DNA of 64,000 nucleotides from Methanobacterium_D oryzae (GCF_050433505.1 NZ_JBNPXC010000001.1:1273085-1337084), one strand, 5' to 3'. Positions 1 to 9,509 are shown, counted from the stretch's first letter. The notes: generated by a model not told the origin, from the letters alone. Made by a program: numbers and translations.

Positions 1-1
1 C

Positions 2-268
2 ACAACAAATCAATGGATTACAAAAGAGCAAAAGACTCAAACTCAGCAAAATTCTCAGGAAGCAGATAAAAATACACAGACTACTCAAAAATCTACACAG
101 ACTACTCAAACTACTAAAACATCAACAACTACTACCACAAAACCAACTTCTTGTAGTCATCCGAGTATAACTACTAAGTATGTAGGATTAGATAAATCAA
201 CTGGAAAAGTAATATATGACACTTACTGCTCGAAATGTGGGGAATATATGGGTAGAACACTGTATTAA
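2..268 (+). CDS. C-terminal part of a Thr/Gln-rich, probably exported protein (5' end outside window)
   Basis: The reading frame enters from the left edge and ends with TAA at 266-268, leaving 88 residues. The first half is a low-complexity linker dominated by Thr, Gln and Lys, typical of extracellular spacer regions. It is followed by a short compact C-terminus with a Cys-His pair (SCSH) and a CSKC motif, which looks like a small zinc- or disulfide-stabilised fold. Its composition resembles the exported protein at 60.6 kb, which also joins a low-complexity linker to a Cys-rich end. Function is unknown; surface location is inferred from composition because the N-terminus is missing. Confidence 0.6.
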   Translation, partial: TTNQWITKEQKTQTQQNSQEADKNTQTTQKSTQTTQTTKTSTTTTTKPTSCSHPSITTKYVGLDKSTGKVIYDTYCSKCGEYMGRTLY

Positions 269-272
269 ACGT

Positions 273-300
273 AAATAAAATGAATATTCTTTATTTTTTT
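273..300 (+). terminator. Hairpin plus T-tract after the truncated first gene
   Basis: An AAATAAA/TTTATTT inverted repeat (about 273-279 and 290-296) runs into a T-rich stretch a few bases after the stop at 268. Archaeal termination needs mainly the T-tract, so this is a plausible 3' end. Confidence 0.4.
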
Positions 301-466
301 AATTTTCTATTTTACTATTTCTTTTTTAAGTAAATCTTAAATATTATTTTGATTGATTTTTAAAGCTTTAGAATCTCTTTTTTACTTAATTTTCCTTAGG
401 TATTTTAAGCAAAATTAACATAATATAAATTTGTTAAATTTTATTAAATTATAAAAAGGTGATATT

Positions 467-979
467 ATGACCCGATTTGAAGAGCTTTGTGAAAGTTTTG
501 CAAATGCAAGGAAGAAGTATTTTAATTATGAAAAAGACTGCATGGAATTTGGAGAAAAAATGGTGGACGGACTTGTAAAATATTTAGAATGCCCTCCAGA
601 ACAAGTTAATTATTACCCTCCGGATAAAGAAAGCGATCCCAATGTAAGCTATAATATACATGGAGCAACGGTGCTTGGAGAGGATGGATTCTGGCATGTT
701 GGTATTGGTATTGGAATATATGAAGCTCCTAATGTACGTCCACAAGAGAATGTAAGAAGTACACTTTTAATTAAAAAAGAAGATGGCCACTTTACAGTAA
801 AATATGGTAGAGAATCAAAGGATGAATACAGAATATGTGAAGAGGATAAAGAAGATTTTGAAAAGTTCTATGGTCACGTTTTTGAAGAAGTTAAAGAGTT
901 ATATGATAAGCAGTTAGAACATATCAAGAGAGGATCTGAATTTGCATCAGATCATGATGATTTAAGATATATTCAATAA
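467..979 (+). CDS. Conserved-looking hypothetical protein, 170 aa
   Basis: The frame begins with ATG after a GGTGAT ribosome binding site at about 459-464. The protein is acidic and soluble with no signal peptide or membrane segment. It has helical ends and a central part rich in Gly and aromatic residues (FWHVGIGIGIYEAP, around residues 79-92) that looks like a beta-sheet core, then a Glu/Lys-rich C-terminal helix. I do not recognise the family. It is monocistronic, facing the convergent SulP gene, with about 200 bp of AT-rich DNA upstream as promoter space. Confidence 0.7.
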   Translation: MTRFEELCESFANARKKYFNYEKDCMEFGEKMVDGLVKYLECPPEQVNYYPPDKESDPNVSYNIHGATVLGEDGFWHVGIGIGIYEAPNVRPQENVRSTLLIKKEDGHFTVKYGRESKDEYRICEEDKEDFEKFYGHVFEEVKELYDKQLEHIKRGSEFASDHDDLRYIQ

Positions 980-1079
980 AAATCTCTAAAATTAGAATTA
1001 TCAAGATTTAAATTACAGACTTACTAATTTAAGATCTTAATAAACCCTCTAAGCTATGACTAAAAGGATAATAGATATT

Positions 1080-2774
1080 TTACATATTTTTTTGGTTTTC
1101 TTTTTCTTCTGATTCCCATCTTTTTATGCATTCATCAATGGTTAGGCAAAATTTACTGTCAACAATTTCTTGTTCTAGTCTGGTTTTTCTAATTGAATCT
1201 CTAAGGAATCCGTACATGTTTGCTCCTTTAACTTTAATACCTCGCTGTTTCATTTCATCTACGAGTTCTTCTAACATTTCAATTCCAGAGTAATCAATAA
1301 AAGGAGTAGCTTCAAAATCTAAAATAAATAGTTTAGTGTCATTATATTCATAATCTACTAAACCTATAATTGTATTTTTTATACTTTCTGTATTCATGAA
1401 TATTTGGGACCCATCAATTCTAACAATTAGGGTATGGTAGATAATTTCACTTTCAGGGTGGCGCTGAATATCTAAATATTTCATCGTGCCAGGAATACGG
1501 CCCAATATAGCGATATGTGGATTGTACATGTTTTTAAGTAATCCTAAGACAGATAAGATAACTCCGATTACAATTCCTTCAAGCGCACCGAAAAACAGCA
1601 CAGATAACAACGTTACGATGGCAATAGCAAATTCTATCTTGCTAAAATTATAAATTCTTTTAAAATGAGGTATATTAATCAGACGTTTTATAACAAAAAT
1701 TACAATTGCAGCCAGTATAGTTTCTGGTAAGTTGTAAAATATTCCTGTAAAGAAAAGGAGGACAAATAAAATGACTAATCCTGATATTCCTCCAGCTAAA
1801 GGAGTTTTTGCTCCGCTTTCATTATTTACTGCCGTTCTTGATGGAACTCCACCTATAGGTAATCCCTGAAAAAGACCTACAGCAATATTAGATGCACCTA
1901 ATGCAAATAATTCTTGATTTTTATCAATTCTATACTTGTTTCTTGCAGCATATTCGGCAGCAAATAAATATCCTTCAACATAGCTTATAAGAAATACAGT
2001 TGTAGCTAAAACGATTAAAACATTAAAATCAATGAGAGTAGGATCAGGAATTATGAGTGATGGCAATCCTTGAGGGATAGAACCAACTATTTCTACACCT
2101 AAAGAAACAGGATCAATAAAGGTAATGAGCACAATAGATCCTAAAACAAGGAAAAGATTATTAGGAAGTTTAGGGAACTTTCTGGTGGCTAAAAATAAAA
2201 ATACAAGTCCTCCCGCACCAATTGCGAGAGTTGCCATATTGGCCTGATCAATATGAACTAGGAGGTAATAAATGCGTTCAAAAAAATTTCCTTGAGTTCC
2301 AGGTATTCCTAATAATCTTGGAAGCTGTCCAGAAGCAATAAATAATGCTATCCCTGCTAAAAATCCGGTTAAAACAGTTCTTGAAATGAATTTAATTACA
2401 AATCCTAACCTTAAAGCCCATGATATAATTGCTAAAACGCCTACCATGACTGCCACAAGTGATGCCATCATGAAATACTGGCTAACATTGGTGATCATTA
2501 AAGTACCAAGGGTAGAACCAACCAGTATGGAAATAGTAGAAGTAGGGCCAATGGATAACTGATTCGATGTTCCAAAAAGCATATAAACGAGTAATGCAAC
2601 CAGAGAGGAATATAAACCAATTTCAGGAGGTAAACCTGCTAAAGAAACATAGGCCATAGCTTCAGGAATAGTAAAAGCTCCAACAGTTATCCCAGCTATG
2701 ATATCGAGCCTTAACCACTCTCTATCATAAGATCTAGCCCATTTTGTCACAGGTAATAATGATGAAAGTTTCAT
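1080..2774 (-). CDS. SulP/SLC26-family anion transporter with C-terminal STAS domain
   Basis: This is a full-length (564 aa) membrane transporter of the SulP family, which moves sulfate, bicarbonate or other anions. The N-terminal two thirds holds about 10-14 hydrophobic segments and the family signature region (GLYSS and the GTSNQLSIGPTSTIS stretch, roughly residues 53-82). From about residue 440 a soluble STAS domain follows, with the DYSGIEML segment whose Ser corresponds to the phospho-site of anti-sigma antagonists. The substrate cannot be read from sequence. The gene stands alone and convergent with the 467-979 gene; its ATG is preceded by AGGA. No carbonic anhydrase, a common SulP partner, is visible nearby. 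Confidence 0.9.
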   Translation of the reverse strand: MKLSSLLPVTKWARSYDREWLRLDIIAGITVGAFTIPEAMAYVSLAGLPPEIGLYSSLVALLVYMLFGTSNQLSIGPTSTISILVGSTLGTLMITNVSQYFMMASLVAVMVGVLAIISWALRLGFVIKFISRTVLTGFLAGIALFIASGQLPRLLGIPGTQGNFFERIYYLLVHIDQANMATLAIGAGGLVFLFLATRKFPKLPNNLFLVLGSIVLITFIDPVSLGVEIVGSIPQGLPSLIIPDPTLIDFNVLIVLATTVFLISYVEGYLFAAEYAARNKYRIDKNQELFALGASNIAVGLFQGLPIGGVPSRTAVNNESGAKTPLAGGISGLVILFVLLFFTGIFYNLPETILAAIVIFVIKRLINIPHFKRIYNFSKIEFAIAIVTLLSVLFFGALEGIVIGVILSVLGLLKNMYNPHIAILGRIPGTMKYLDIQRHPESEIIYHTLIVRIDGSQIFMNTESIKNTIIGLVDYEYNDTKLFILDFEATPFIDYSGIEMLEELVDEMKQRGIKVKGANMYGFLRDSIRKTRLEQEIVDSKFCLTIDECIKRWESEEKENQKNM

Positions 2775-3074
2775 GATTTTTCCTAGTATTTTTTTAAATT
2801 TTTATATCTAACTAATTTTATGATATTAGCTCATTTAAACAGTTTTTGGTAAATAGAGAGCTTTTCCTGTAATTATGTTGCTTATTTCTCTTCATCTGCT
2901 ATTTTTCTTTTTAAATTTTATTGATTTTAGCTTTCACTGATAATTTTCATGAATCATTAGTAAGTTTTAATATAATTAAAATAGAAATGTTCTAATTCAG
3001 TTTATTAAATGTTATTTTTAATTAGCAAATTTGAATTATTTTAAACTTAAATTCAAGACATAAGGAGAAATAAA
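2775..3074. other. Divergent intergenic region, 300 bp
   Basis: AT-rich spacer between the minus-strand SulP gene and the plus-strand TPR gene, so it must carry both promoters. Several TATA-like A/T runs exist, but none stands out. I see no open frame or strong repeat here. Confidence 0.5.
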
Positions 3075-4076
3075 TTGACAAATAATCAAGCTAAAAAACT
3101 TTACCAAACAGGAATAGAACTATTAAGCTGTGGAAAGTCCAATGAGGCCATTAATTACTTTCGTGAAGCAGTAGAAGCAGACCCTTTCTGCGTAGATGCC
3201 CAGTTAGAACTTGGATATATTCTGGGACTCATGGAAAACTATGAAGAAGCATTAAATTCATTTAATAAAGCGATTATAATCGAAAAAACATTTCCTGCAC
3301 TATTTTCTAAAGGAATCTGCCTTTTTTTCCTTGAAGAATATGAAAAATCATTTGAAGCATTTATGGAAGCTCAGGAAATCGGAGAAAATGAAGATATGTG
3401 GTATTACATGGGGAGTATTTATCTAATTCATTATGGAAACTGCGAAGGAGCCATAAACTGCTTCCAAAATGCAATATCCATAGATGAAGATTTTATTGAA
3501 GCATGGAATGACCTTGGTGTGGCTTATAGTATTCTGAATGATGATGAAAATGCGTTAATGTGTTTTGAAGAGAGTTTAAACATTGACCCTGAGTATAAAG
3601 AATCTATTTATAATATTGGGGCTACTTTAGCTGATATGGAACGCTACGAGGAATCATTAAAGTACCTTGATCAAACTCTTGAAAGTGATTCTGATCATTT
3701 CAAAGCACTTTTCTATAAAGGAAATGTATTATACTTTATGGGAAAAGAGGAAAAAGCAGTTGAATACTTTATAATGGCTCTTAATGTAGATAAAAGTCAG
3801 GAGGAACTTTGGAATTATTTAGGATATATCCAGTACAGTCTGGGACAGAATCATGAAGCAATAGAATCTCTAAATGAGGCCATTAAACTTAATGGAGAAT
3901 TTGAAACAGCTTATATAAACCTTGGAAATGTTTATCTGGATTTAGGTAAAAATAATCATGCTTTAGATTGTTTTAAAAGAGTTTTGGAAATTTCTCCAGA
4001 TAATGAAGAAGCCCTCAAATTCATAGAATTTGGGGAATCACAATCAACAGATTGTGAAGGCTCTAATGAAAATTAA
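3075..4076 (+). CDS. Tetratricopeptide repeat protein, about 8-9 TPR units
   Basis: The 333 residues are almost entirely 34-residue TPR units (patterns such as AWNDLGVAYSILNDDENAL and AYINLGNVYLDLGKNNHAL), forming a superhelical protein-interaction scaffold. The start is TTG at 3075 behind AAGGAGA. It has no signal peptide or membrane segment, so it is probably cytosolic. The repeats are acidic and rich in Glu and Asn. The C-terminus is a short unstructured Ser/Glu-rich tail. TPR proteins of this type are numerous in Methanobacteriaceae; the partner is unknown. It is convergent with the FEN-1 operon. Confidence 0.88.
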   Translation: MTNNQAKKLYQTGIELLSCGKSNEAINYFREAVEADPFCVDAQLELGYILGLMENYEEALNSFNKAIIIEKTFPALFSKGICLFFLEEYEKSFEAFMEAQEIGENEDMWYYMGSIYLIHYGNCEGAINCFQNAISIDEDFIEAWNDLGVAYSILNDDENALMCFEESLNIDPEYKESIYNIGATLADMERYEESLKYLDQTLESDSDHFKALFYKGNVLYFMGKEEKAVEYFIMALNVDKSQEELWNYLGYIQYSLGQNHEAIESLNEAIKLNGEFETAYINLGNVYLDLGKNNHALDCFKRVLEISPDNEEALKFIEFGESQSTDCEGSNEN

Positions 4077-4119
4077 GGAGTTAGAGTGTAAATAACATTT
4101 ATTCTCTTTTAAAATATAA

Positions 4120-5109
4120 TTAGCCAAACCATTGTTCAAGGCTCTTCTGCTCAGGATTCAATCTTTTAAGCTTATCAAGAGCTCCAACAACACGATCCAC
4201 TGAAAAATCATGTTTTTCACATAAAAAGTCAATTATTCCTTCTCTATCTGGCTTATTCCATTTTACATCATAATCTTCGATGAAATCATGGTCTAAAAAT
4301 ATATCTCTAATTTCTTGTGGATCAACATCCATTTCTGTTTTCAGATGTTTCAACACTTTATAAACATCTCCATGTTTTTTAATTAGATTTCGACCTTTTT
4401 TTGCTCCAATTCCTTTTATTCCTTCATTGAAATCCGTCCCTACAAGAATTGCAACATCAACAAGCTGTTTACGTGTTAACCCATTTTGCTCTAAAACTTC
4501 ATTAAGTCTAATTATTTCTAACCTTGATCTAGGACCTCTAACTGCTATATTTTTAAGCATTCTCGGCGCACCAAAGAGAATGCAGTCGTAATCCTGGGAA
4601 GCAACACACCATGCATCGCCTTTTTCAACCATATATGAGGCTTGAGCTTCTCCCTCAGATATTGCTTGAATATAAGGAATTCCCATTAATTCAAGGAGCT
4701 TTTTAGATCCTTCAATAATTCTCGCTGACATTCTGGATGATCGAACCGCAAATTTTCTTGCATCTTCAATTCTTCCTTCTTCAAGAGCATCCTTCCATCT
4801 AATTTCAGCTTCTTCTCTTATTTCTCGCCTTGCAGCTTGTGTATCCTTTTTTAGAACATGGGGTTTTCCATCAAATACATAAATAGGTTTAATTCCTTTA
4901 TCAACAAGCGATGAAGTTCTGTAGAGAATTCCACTGAAATGGGAAGTGATATTTCCATCATGATCCATAAGTGGTGTTCCATCTACTTGTCTAATGCTTG
5001 ATAGAAACTGATAAATAGTATTTGCTGCATCTAACGCCACAGTTTTACCATTTAATTCGTTAAGTTTTATTTCATGAGCAGATGCAATATCTCTAAACTT
5101 CAGTCCCAT
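4120..5109 (-). CDS. fen: Flap endonuclease 1 (FEN-1)
   Basis: Structure-specific nuclease that removes 5' flaps during Okazaki fragment maturation and base excision repair. The 329 aa length fits archaeal FEN-1. Visible residues include Asp27 in ALDAANTIYQ, Asp80 in VFDGKPH, the EGEAQA acidic motif, SQDYDC and the helix-two-turn-helix segment GTDFNEGIKGIGAKKG. The C-terminus ends with a PCNA-interacting box, QKSLEQWFG. The ATG is preceded by GGTGAT. It is the last gene of a minus-strand run with aksA, the homoaconitase-type gene and the chorismate-lyase-like gene, separated by only 38 bp from the last of these. As I recall, the same order occurs in Methanothermobacter. Confidence 0.97.
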   Translation of the reverse strand: MGLKFRDIASAHEIKLNELNGKTVALDAANTIYQFLSSIRQVDGTPLMDHDGNITSHFSGILYRTSSLVDKGIKPIYVFDGKPHVLKKDTQAARREIREEAEIRWKDALEEGRIEDARKFAVRSSRMSARIIEGSKKLLELMGIPYIQAISEGEAQASYMVEKGDAWCVASQDYDCILFGAPRMLKNIAVRGPRSRLEIIRLNEVLEQNGLTRKQLVDVAILVGTDFNEGIKGIGAKKGRNLIKKHGDVYKVLKHLKTEMDVDPQEIRDIFLDHDFIEDYDVKWNKPDREGIIDFLCEKHDFSVDRVVGALDKLKRLNPEQKSLEQWFG

Positions 5110-5147
5110 TTATATCACCTGTAGATAAAAAATAATTTAAAAAATAA

Positions 5148-5693
5148 TTATTCTTTAAATAAACTATATGGAAATGTTTCTTTTATCCTAATTAAGACAT
5201 CATCCTTGTAAATAATGTTATAAGTTCTAGTAAGCATCAGTAAATCAGTATTAAATATCTTTCTAAGTTCTTCATCTGGTTTTTCAGCACCAATTTGAGT
5301 CACTTCTCTTCTTGACTCAATATTATATTTCTTTAAAATACGGCCAATTGGAATATCTGCCTTCAAAAGATCTTCTTTAAAATTATTATCAAGTCTATCA
5401 ATTGGAGTTAATGAAATCGCATGAATAAGAGGCTCTTGTGGGTTATGACTCATAACTACTGTCCTATAGTTAATCGTATCTCCTTCGTTAATGCCTAGTT
5501 CTTCGGCTGACTCTTTATCTGCTTCTCGAAACTCTTGAACAAGCGTATTAACATCAATATGTCCCTTTAATACATCAAGTATTGTTGTTACTGATCCATC
5601 AGTTGCAAGAAGTATTTTTTGAGCACTTGAAAGGTTCCCAATGCTTTTTTCTAGTTCATTCACCTTTTCCATTACGTTTATTATGCGTGTCAT
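5148..5693 (-). CDS. Chorismate pyruvate-lyase-like protein (DUF98 family)
   Basis: This 181-aa protein matches the archaeal DUF98/chorismate-lyase-like family: the N-terminal LSSAQKILLATDGSVTTILD segment and the later PIGRILKKYNIE segment are typical. Family members from methanogens have been linked to making 4-hydroxybenzoate from chorismate for the methanopterin pathway; that assignment is knowledge of the family, not visible here. It starts 14 bp after the homoaconitase-type gene, with no clear ribosome binding site, suggesting translational coupling. A second possible start is the Met at residue 8. Confidence 0.8.
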   Translation of the reverse strand: MTRIINVMEKVNELEKSIGNLSSAQKILLATDGSVTTILDVLKGHIDVNTLVQEFREADKESAEELGINEGDTINYRTVVMSHNPQEPLIHAISLTPIDRLDNNFKEDLLKADIPIGRILKKYNIESRREVTQIGAEKPDEELRKIFNTDLLMLTRTYNIIYKDDVLIRIKETFPYSLFKE

Positions 5694-5707
5694 TTTGAAT
5701 TTGTTGA

Positions 5708-6955
5708 TTATTTGTCTTGTGGATTTCTAATTTCTCCTTTAATTGCAGAATATGCAGCTACTGCAGGATTTGCAAGATATAAATATGATTCTGGATCTCC
5801 CATTCTACCAACAAAATTCCTGTTAGTAGTGGAAATACATACTTCATCAGTTCCTAAAACTCCCATATGTGCTCCAAGACATGGTCCACATCCCGGATTA
5901 CAAACTATAGCTCCAGCATTTATGAATGTATCAATAACACCTTCTTTCATGGCATCAGTATATATTTGGGCTGATGCTGGAACAATTATCATTCTAACAT
6001 CTTCATGTACATGTTTACCTTTTAACACTTCTGCAGCAATCCTTAAATCTTCAAGTCTCCCATTAGTACATGATCCTACAAATGCTTGATCAATTTGCTT
6101 TCCTTCAATTGAGGAAATACCTACAACATTATCCACGTCATGAGGACATGATATTTGAGGTTCCATGTCTGTAACATCGAATGAATGCTCTTTTTCATAA
6201 TTTGCATCTTTATCAGACTTAATAATTCCAAATCTATTAATACCAATGTTTTTTAGATATTCAAGGGTATTTTTGTTGGGTTCCATTATTCCATTCTTGG
6301 CTCCAAGTTCAATAGCCATATTACAGATTGTCATTCTTCCTGAAACATCCATTGAATCAATGGTTTCTCCGTGGAATTCTAAAGTTTTGTAAGTTGCACC
6401 TGAAGATCCTATTTCTCCAGCTATATTTAATATAACATCTTTAGCTGTTACATATTTATCTAAATTTCCATTAACGTCTATTTTCAATGCTTCAGGTACC
6501 ATAAACCATGTTTTACCTGTAGCATAAACCATTGCAATGTCTGTTGCACCCATACCTGTTGCAAATGCTCCAAATGCTCCATAAGTACATGTATGGGAAT
6601 CTGCACCTACAACAACGCTTCCAGGTTTAATGTATCCTTTTTCTGGAAGCACTTGGTGACATATTCCTTCTCCATGAGCATATATATTCTTAATACCCTG
6701 TTTTTTAGCGAATTTCCTCGTAACTTTTTGAAATTCGGCTGAACCTATGTTATTTGCAGGAATATTATGATCAAAAACAATAACAATTTTTTCTGGATCC
6801 CATACTTTATCGGCAATTTTATTGAATGTATTTATGGTTGGTGGTGATGTTCCATCGTGACTCATAGCTAAATCTATGTTAGCTTCAATGATTTCACTTG
6901 GACGCACTTCTTTTTTTCCTGAAGCTCTTGAGAGAATTTTTTCAGTGATATTCAT
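5708..6955 (-). CDS. hacA: Homoaconitase / isopropylmalate isomerase large subunit
   Basis: Large catalytic subunit of the LeuC/HacA branch of the aconitase family (415 aa, the archaeal short form). The [4Fe-4S] ligands are visible in SCTNGR and in CNPGCGPC, and the active-site stretch GADSHTCTYGAFGAFATGMG is intact. The large subunits of homoaconitase and isopropylmalate isomerase are hard to tell apart; specificity lies largely in the small subunit, which is not in this window. The position directly downstream of aksA favours homoaconitase (AksD) acting in the 2-oxoacid elongation that supplies coenzyme B. It lies 34 bp downstream of aksA. Confidence 0.92.
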   Translation of the reverse strand: MNITEKILSRASGKKEVRPSEIIEANIDLAMSHDGTSPPTINTFNKIADKVWDPEKIVIVFDHNIPANNIGSAEFQKVTRKFAKKQGIKNIYAHGEGICHQVLPEKGYIKPGSVVVGADSHTCTYGAFGAFATGMGATDIAMVYATGKTWFMVPEALKIDVNGNLDKYVTAKDVILNIAGEIGSSGATYKTLEFHGETIDSMDVSGRMTICNMAIELGAKNGIMEPNKNTLEYLKNIGINRFGIIKSDKDANYEKEHSFDVTDMEPQISCPHDVDNVVGISSIEGKQIDQAFVGSCTNGRLEDLRIAAEVLKGKHVHEDVRMIIVPASAQIYTDAMKEGVIDTFINAGAIVCNPGCGPCLGAHMGVLGTDEVCISTTNRNFVGRMGDPESYLYLANPAVAAYSAIKGEIRNPQDK

Positions 6956-6989
6956 TGTGATCAGTTTTAGAGTTTAATTAAACAATAAT

Positions 6990-8171
6990 CTATGCTAAAT
7001 GTCCACTTTTATCCCAGATGGATTTAACAATCTGGTTAAAGAGTTCATCATTGATATATTTACCTTCTTCTCGACTTTCTTTTACCCTTTCGACAATTTT
7101 ACATAATTCATCTTGTGTAACTTCAATTCCACATGCTTCAAGTTTTGCTTTAACTGCTCTGCATCCAGAATGTTTTCCAAGAACGATTCGCCTGTGATGA
7201 CCAATCATTTCGGGTAAAAATGGTTCATAGGTAAGGGGTTCTTCAATAACTGCATCTACATGGATTCCAGATTCATGTCTAAAAACGTTTTTTCCAACTA
7301 TTGGTTTGTTATAAGGTACATCTAAGTTGGTAAGCTCTCCAACAAGCTTTGAAAGTTCACAAAAATGCTTAACATTAAAACCTAAATCAAGACCATAAAT
7401 TAGTTTTAATGCCATTACAAGTTCTTCAAGTGAAGCATTACCTGCTCTTTCACCTATTCCATTTACAGTGGTAGATACAGCAGTAGCTCCAGCAGCAAGA
7501 CCTGCAATAGAATTAGCAATAGCCATACCAAAGTCATTGTGGCAATGCATAGCTATTCCCGTTTTTATATCTTTTCTCAGTTCTTTTACAAGATAATCTA
7601 CACCTTGAGGGCTAATTGCCCCAACAGTGTCTGCTATATGTACTCTATCTACTCCATAATTTTCTGCTTTTTTATAAATTTTCTTTAAAAAGCCTAAATC
7701 AGTCCTTGTGGCATCTTCAGCTGAAAAAGCCACAAATATACCATGATCCTTAGCATGTTCAATTGAGTTCATGCATACATTTAAAGCCTGTTCTTGAGTC
7801 ATTTTTAATTTATGTTTTAAGTGAATATCAGAGGTGCCCATGAAGGTTATTATACCATCTACATCACAATCTATCGCTGTATCGATATCTTCTTTTTTAG
7901 TCCTTGATAAAACTATTATCTCAGCATCTAAATCTTCATTTACAATTGCTTTAACCGATCTTTTTTCTTCAGCTGAAACTATTGGAAAACCTGCTTCTAT
8001 TTGATGTATCCCAAGTTCATCAAGCTTTCTTGCAATTTTTAACTTTTCAGGAGTCCTTAAACAAACTCCTGGAGTTTGTTCTCCATCTCGCATTGTTGTG
8101 TCATATATTGTAATGTTTTCTGGAAATTTTGTATTAGCTGATTTATTAAAAGGACTAACAAAATACTTCAA
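6990..8171 (-). CDS. aksA: Homocitrate synthase family protein AksA
   Basis: Member of the isopropylmalate/homocitrate synthase family that condenses acetyl-CoA with a 2-oxoacid. Motifs include YDTTMRDGEQTPGV near the N-terminus, HCHNDFGMA (metal ligands), and GIGERAGNASLEE. At 393 aa it lacks the C-terminal allosteric leucine-binding domain of LeuA, and it continues into a homoaconitase-type gene, both pointing to AksA. In methanogens AksA starts the chain extension from 2-oxoglutarate to 2-oxosuberate for coenzyme B. The start is TTG at 8171 behind AGGTGGGA. LeuA or citramalate synthase are less likely alternatives. Confidence 0.9.
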   Translation of the reverse strand: MKYFVSPFNKSANTKFPENITIYDTTMRDGEQTPGVCLRTPEKLKIARKLDELGIHQIEAGFPIVSAEEKRSVKAIVNEDLDAEIIVLSRTKKEDIDTAIDCDVDGIITFMGTSDIHLKHKLKMTQEQALNVCMNSIEHAKDHGIFVAFSAEDATRTDLGFLKKIYKKAENYGVDRVHIADTVGAISPQGVDYLVKELRKDIKTGIAMHCHNDFGMAIANSIAGLAAGATAVSTTVNGIGERAGNASLEELVMALKLIYGLDLGFNVKHFCELSKLVGELTNLDVPYNKPIVGKNVFRHESGIHVDAVIEEPLTYEPFLPEMIGHHRRIVLGKHSGCRAVKAKLEACGIEVTQDELCKIVERVKESREEGKYINDELFNQIVKSIWDKSGHLA

Positions 8172-8543
8172 ATTGTTCCCACCTTAATTTTTTAAAATAA
8201 TCATGATTTCTTCTAAAGCATTAAATTAACATAGATTATAAAATACATGAATTTTTTCTACAGATAATATAATTTTTAGATTGATGTACTTTTTGTTTTT
8301 AAATTATATAAAAATATAATATTTTAGATATTTTGGTATTAAATTGCTTATTTTAACGTTATTATTAATTAAATGACAGTATATCTTTGGATTTTATCTA
8401 CAAATGATAAATTAATCATTAAAATTTTATATATTTTTCATTTATACTATCTATTTTTTTTATTATATGTAATTTTAAAAATTATTTCTTTAAATGAATG
8501 TAAAATAAATATTGAAAAAGAACATTTTGTTTTTAAATAGTTT
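8172..8543. other. AT-rich intergenic region, 372 bp
   Basis: Upstream of aksA and downstream of the CYTH gene, both on the minus strand, so the aksA operon promoter lies here. A small inverted repeat, TTTATC (8393-8398) and GATAAA (8406-8411) with a 7-nt spacer, is the only structure I noted. No open frame with a ribosome binding site is evident. Confidence 0.5.
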
Positions 8544-9092
8544 TTAACTGTTGTAAATTCCAAGAAGTTCTAAATATGATCTGCGCTCAAACCCATCTTC
8601 TATTCCAAGTTTTTTATATATTTTAAATATTTTATCGAGACTTTCTTTAAAATCTTCTCCTTCAGAAGCTTCTTTTTCTATTTCAACAAAATTACCAACT
8701 TTGTAAACCTCATCCAGTGAAATGATAAATTCATTAAATAAGTATGTTGTTCTATCTTTTTCAATGGTCTCAACAGGTTTAAATCCAAGATTTTCTAAAA
8801 TTAAGCCCGTATTTTTTGAATCCTCTACCTTAGCTTCTATCTCTTTTCGAGTTTTGCTAACAGTATCCATTTTAGCGCCTTTATATGTTAAGATAATTTC
8901 TTCTTTTTCTTTAATGGTAGTGATTCTTATTCTTAGGGCTTCATCAGTTTTTTCAAAATCTCTGTAATCAGGATTATTAAAATAAGTATCTTTTTGATGC
9001 TCAAATTTTATTTTTTTAGCACCAATTTCATCTAATTTCTTTTCAACTGCTTCAAAATCGTTAACATGGGCCTTAACTTCTACTTCTATCAT
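8544..9092 (-). CDS. CYTH-domain protein (class IV adenylate cyclase / triphosphatase type)
   Basis: The 182-aa protein opens with the ExExK signature (EVEVK, residues 3-7) that defines the CYTH triphosphate tunnel fold, followed by alternating basic and acidic strands such as EALRIRIT, EEIILTYKGAK and KTRKEIE. CYTH proteins act on triphosphates: class IV adenylate cyclase, thiamine triphosphatase or inorganic triphosphatase. Archaeal CyaB-type members have poorly known substrates, so the activity cannot be chosen from sequence. It is 36 bp downstream of the 9129-9509 gene and may be co-transcribed with it. Confidence 0.88.
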   Translation of the reverse strand: MIEVEVKAHVNDFEAVEKKLDEIGAKKIKFEHQKDTYFNNPDYRDFEKTDEALRIRITTIKEKEEIILTYKGAKMDTVSKTRKEIEAKVEDSKNTGLILENLGFKPVETIEKDRTTYLFNEFIISLDEVYKVGNFVEIEKEASEGEDFKESLDKIFKIYKKLGIEDGFERRSYLELLGIYNS

Positions 9093-9128
9093 GATAACAC
9101 TACCAAAATTTATTGTCCATGGTTCTTA

Positions 9129-9509
9129 TCATATGGATTCATGAATTATGTTATTTACATAAATCTGGGCATCTCTAATTTGCCTTAAATAATCTTCTAC
9201 CAGTATTTCTATGGCTTCATATGGTGCAATGTTAATTTCTCGTTCTTCAATAAGATTTTTTTTCTCTTTAAGTTTATATTTTCGTGATGTTTCATGATCA
9301 CTTTCTAATAATTTTATTTTATCCATGTATTCTCTTCTAATATTTCTTATATCCATACGAACATTTACTCTAATCTTTTCTAAGATTTCTTCCATCTTTT
9401 CAAGCTTATTTAGAAGAATTGATGCTTCATCGGCAGTATCTGCAAATACTAACATGCCCTCAATATCAAGATCATCGATTTGTTGATGGTACACTTTTGG
9501 ACTTATCAT
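9129..9509 (-). CDS. Hypothetical coiled-coil protein, 126 aa
   Basis: The protein is soluble and mainly helical. A charged region of about residues 30-90 (KMEEILEKIRVNVRMDIRN and KLKEKKNLIEEREI) has heptad-like spacing that predicts a coiled coil. There is no recognisable catalytic motif. It is probably co-transcribed with the CYTH gene 36 bp downstream. A TATA-like ATTTATATAT on the minus strand at about 9537-9546 sits at a sensible distance upstream of the ATG. Function is unknown. Confidence 0.7.
   Translation of the reverse strand: MISPKVYHQQIDDLDIEGMLVFADTADEASILLNKLEKMEEILEKIRVNVRMDIRNIRREYMDKIKLLESDHETSRKYKLKEKKNLIEEREINIAPYEAIEILVEDYLRQIRDAQIYVNNIIHESI

Noticed and set aside
5712..6089. 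Open frame on the plus strand inside the homoaconitase-type gene
   Set aside because: The minus-strand frame encodes all family motifs; the opposite frame has no binding site or family pattern. Several other long antisense frames (for example in serB, proS, metG, galE) were rejected for the same reason.
8393..8411. TTTATC/GATAAA inverted repeat in the aksA upstream region
   Set aside because: Six base pairs in very AT-rich DNA is within chance expectation, and it lies about 220 bp from the aksA start.
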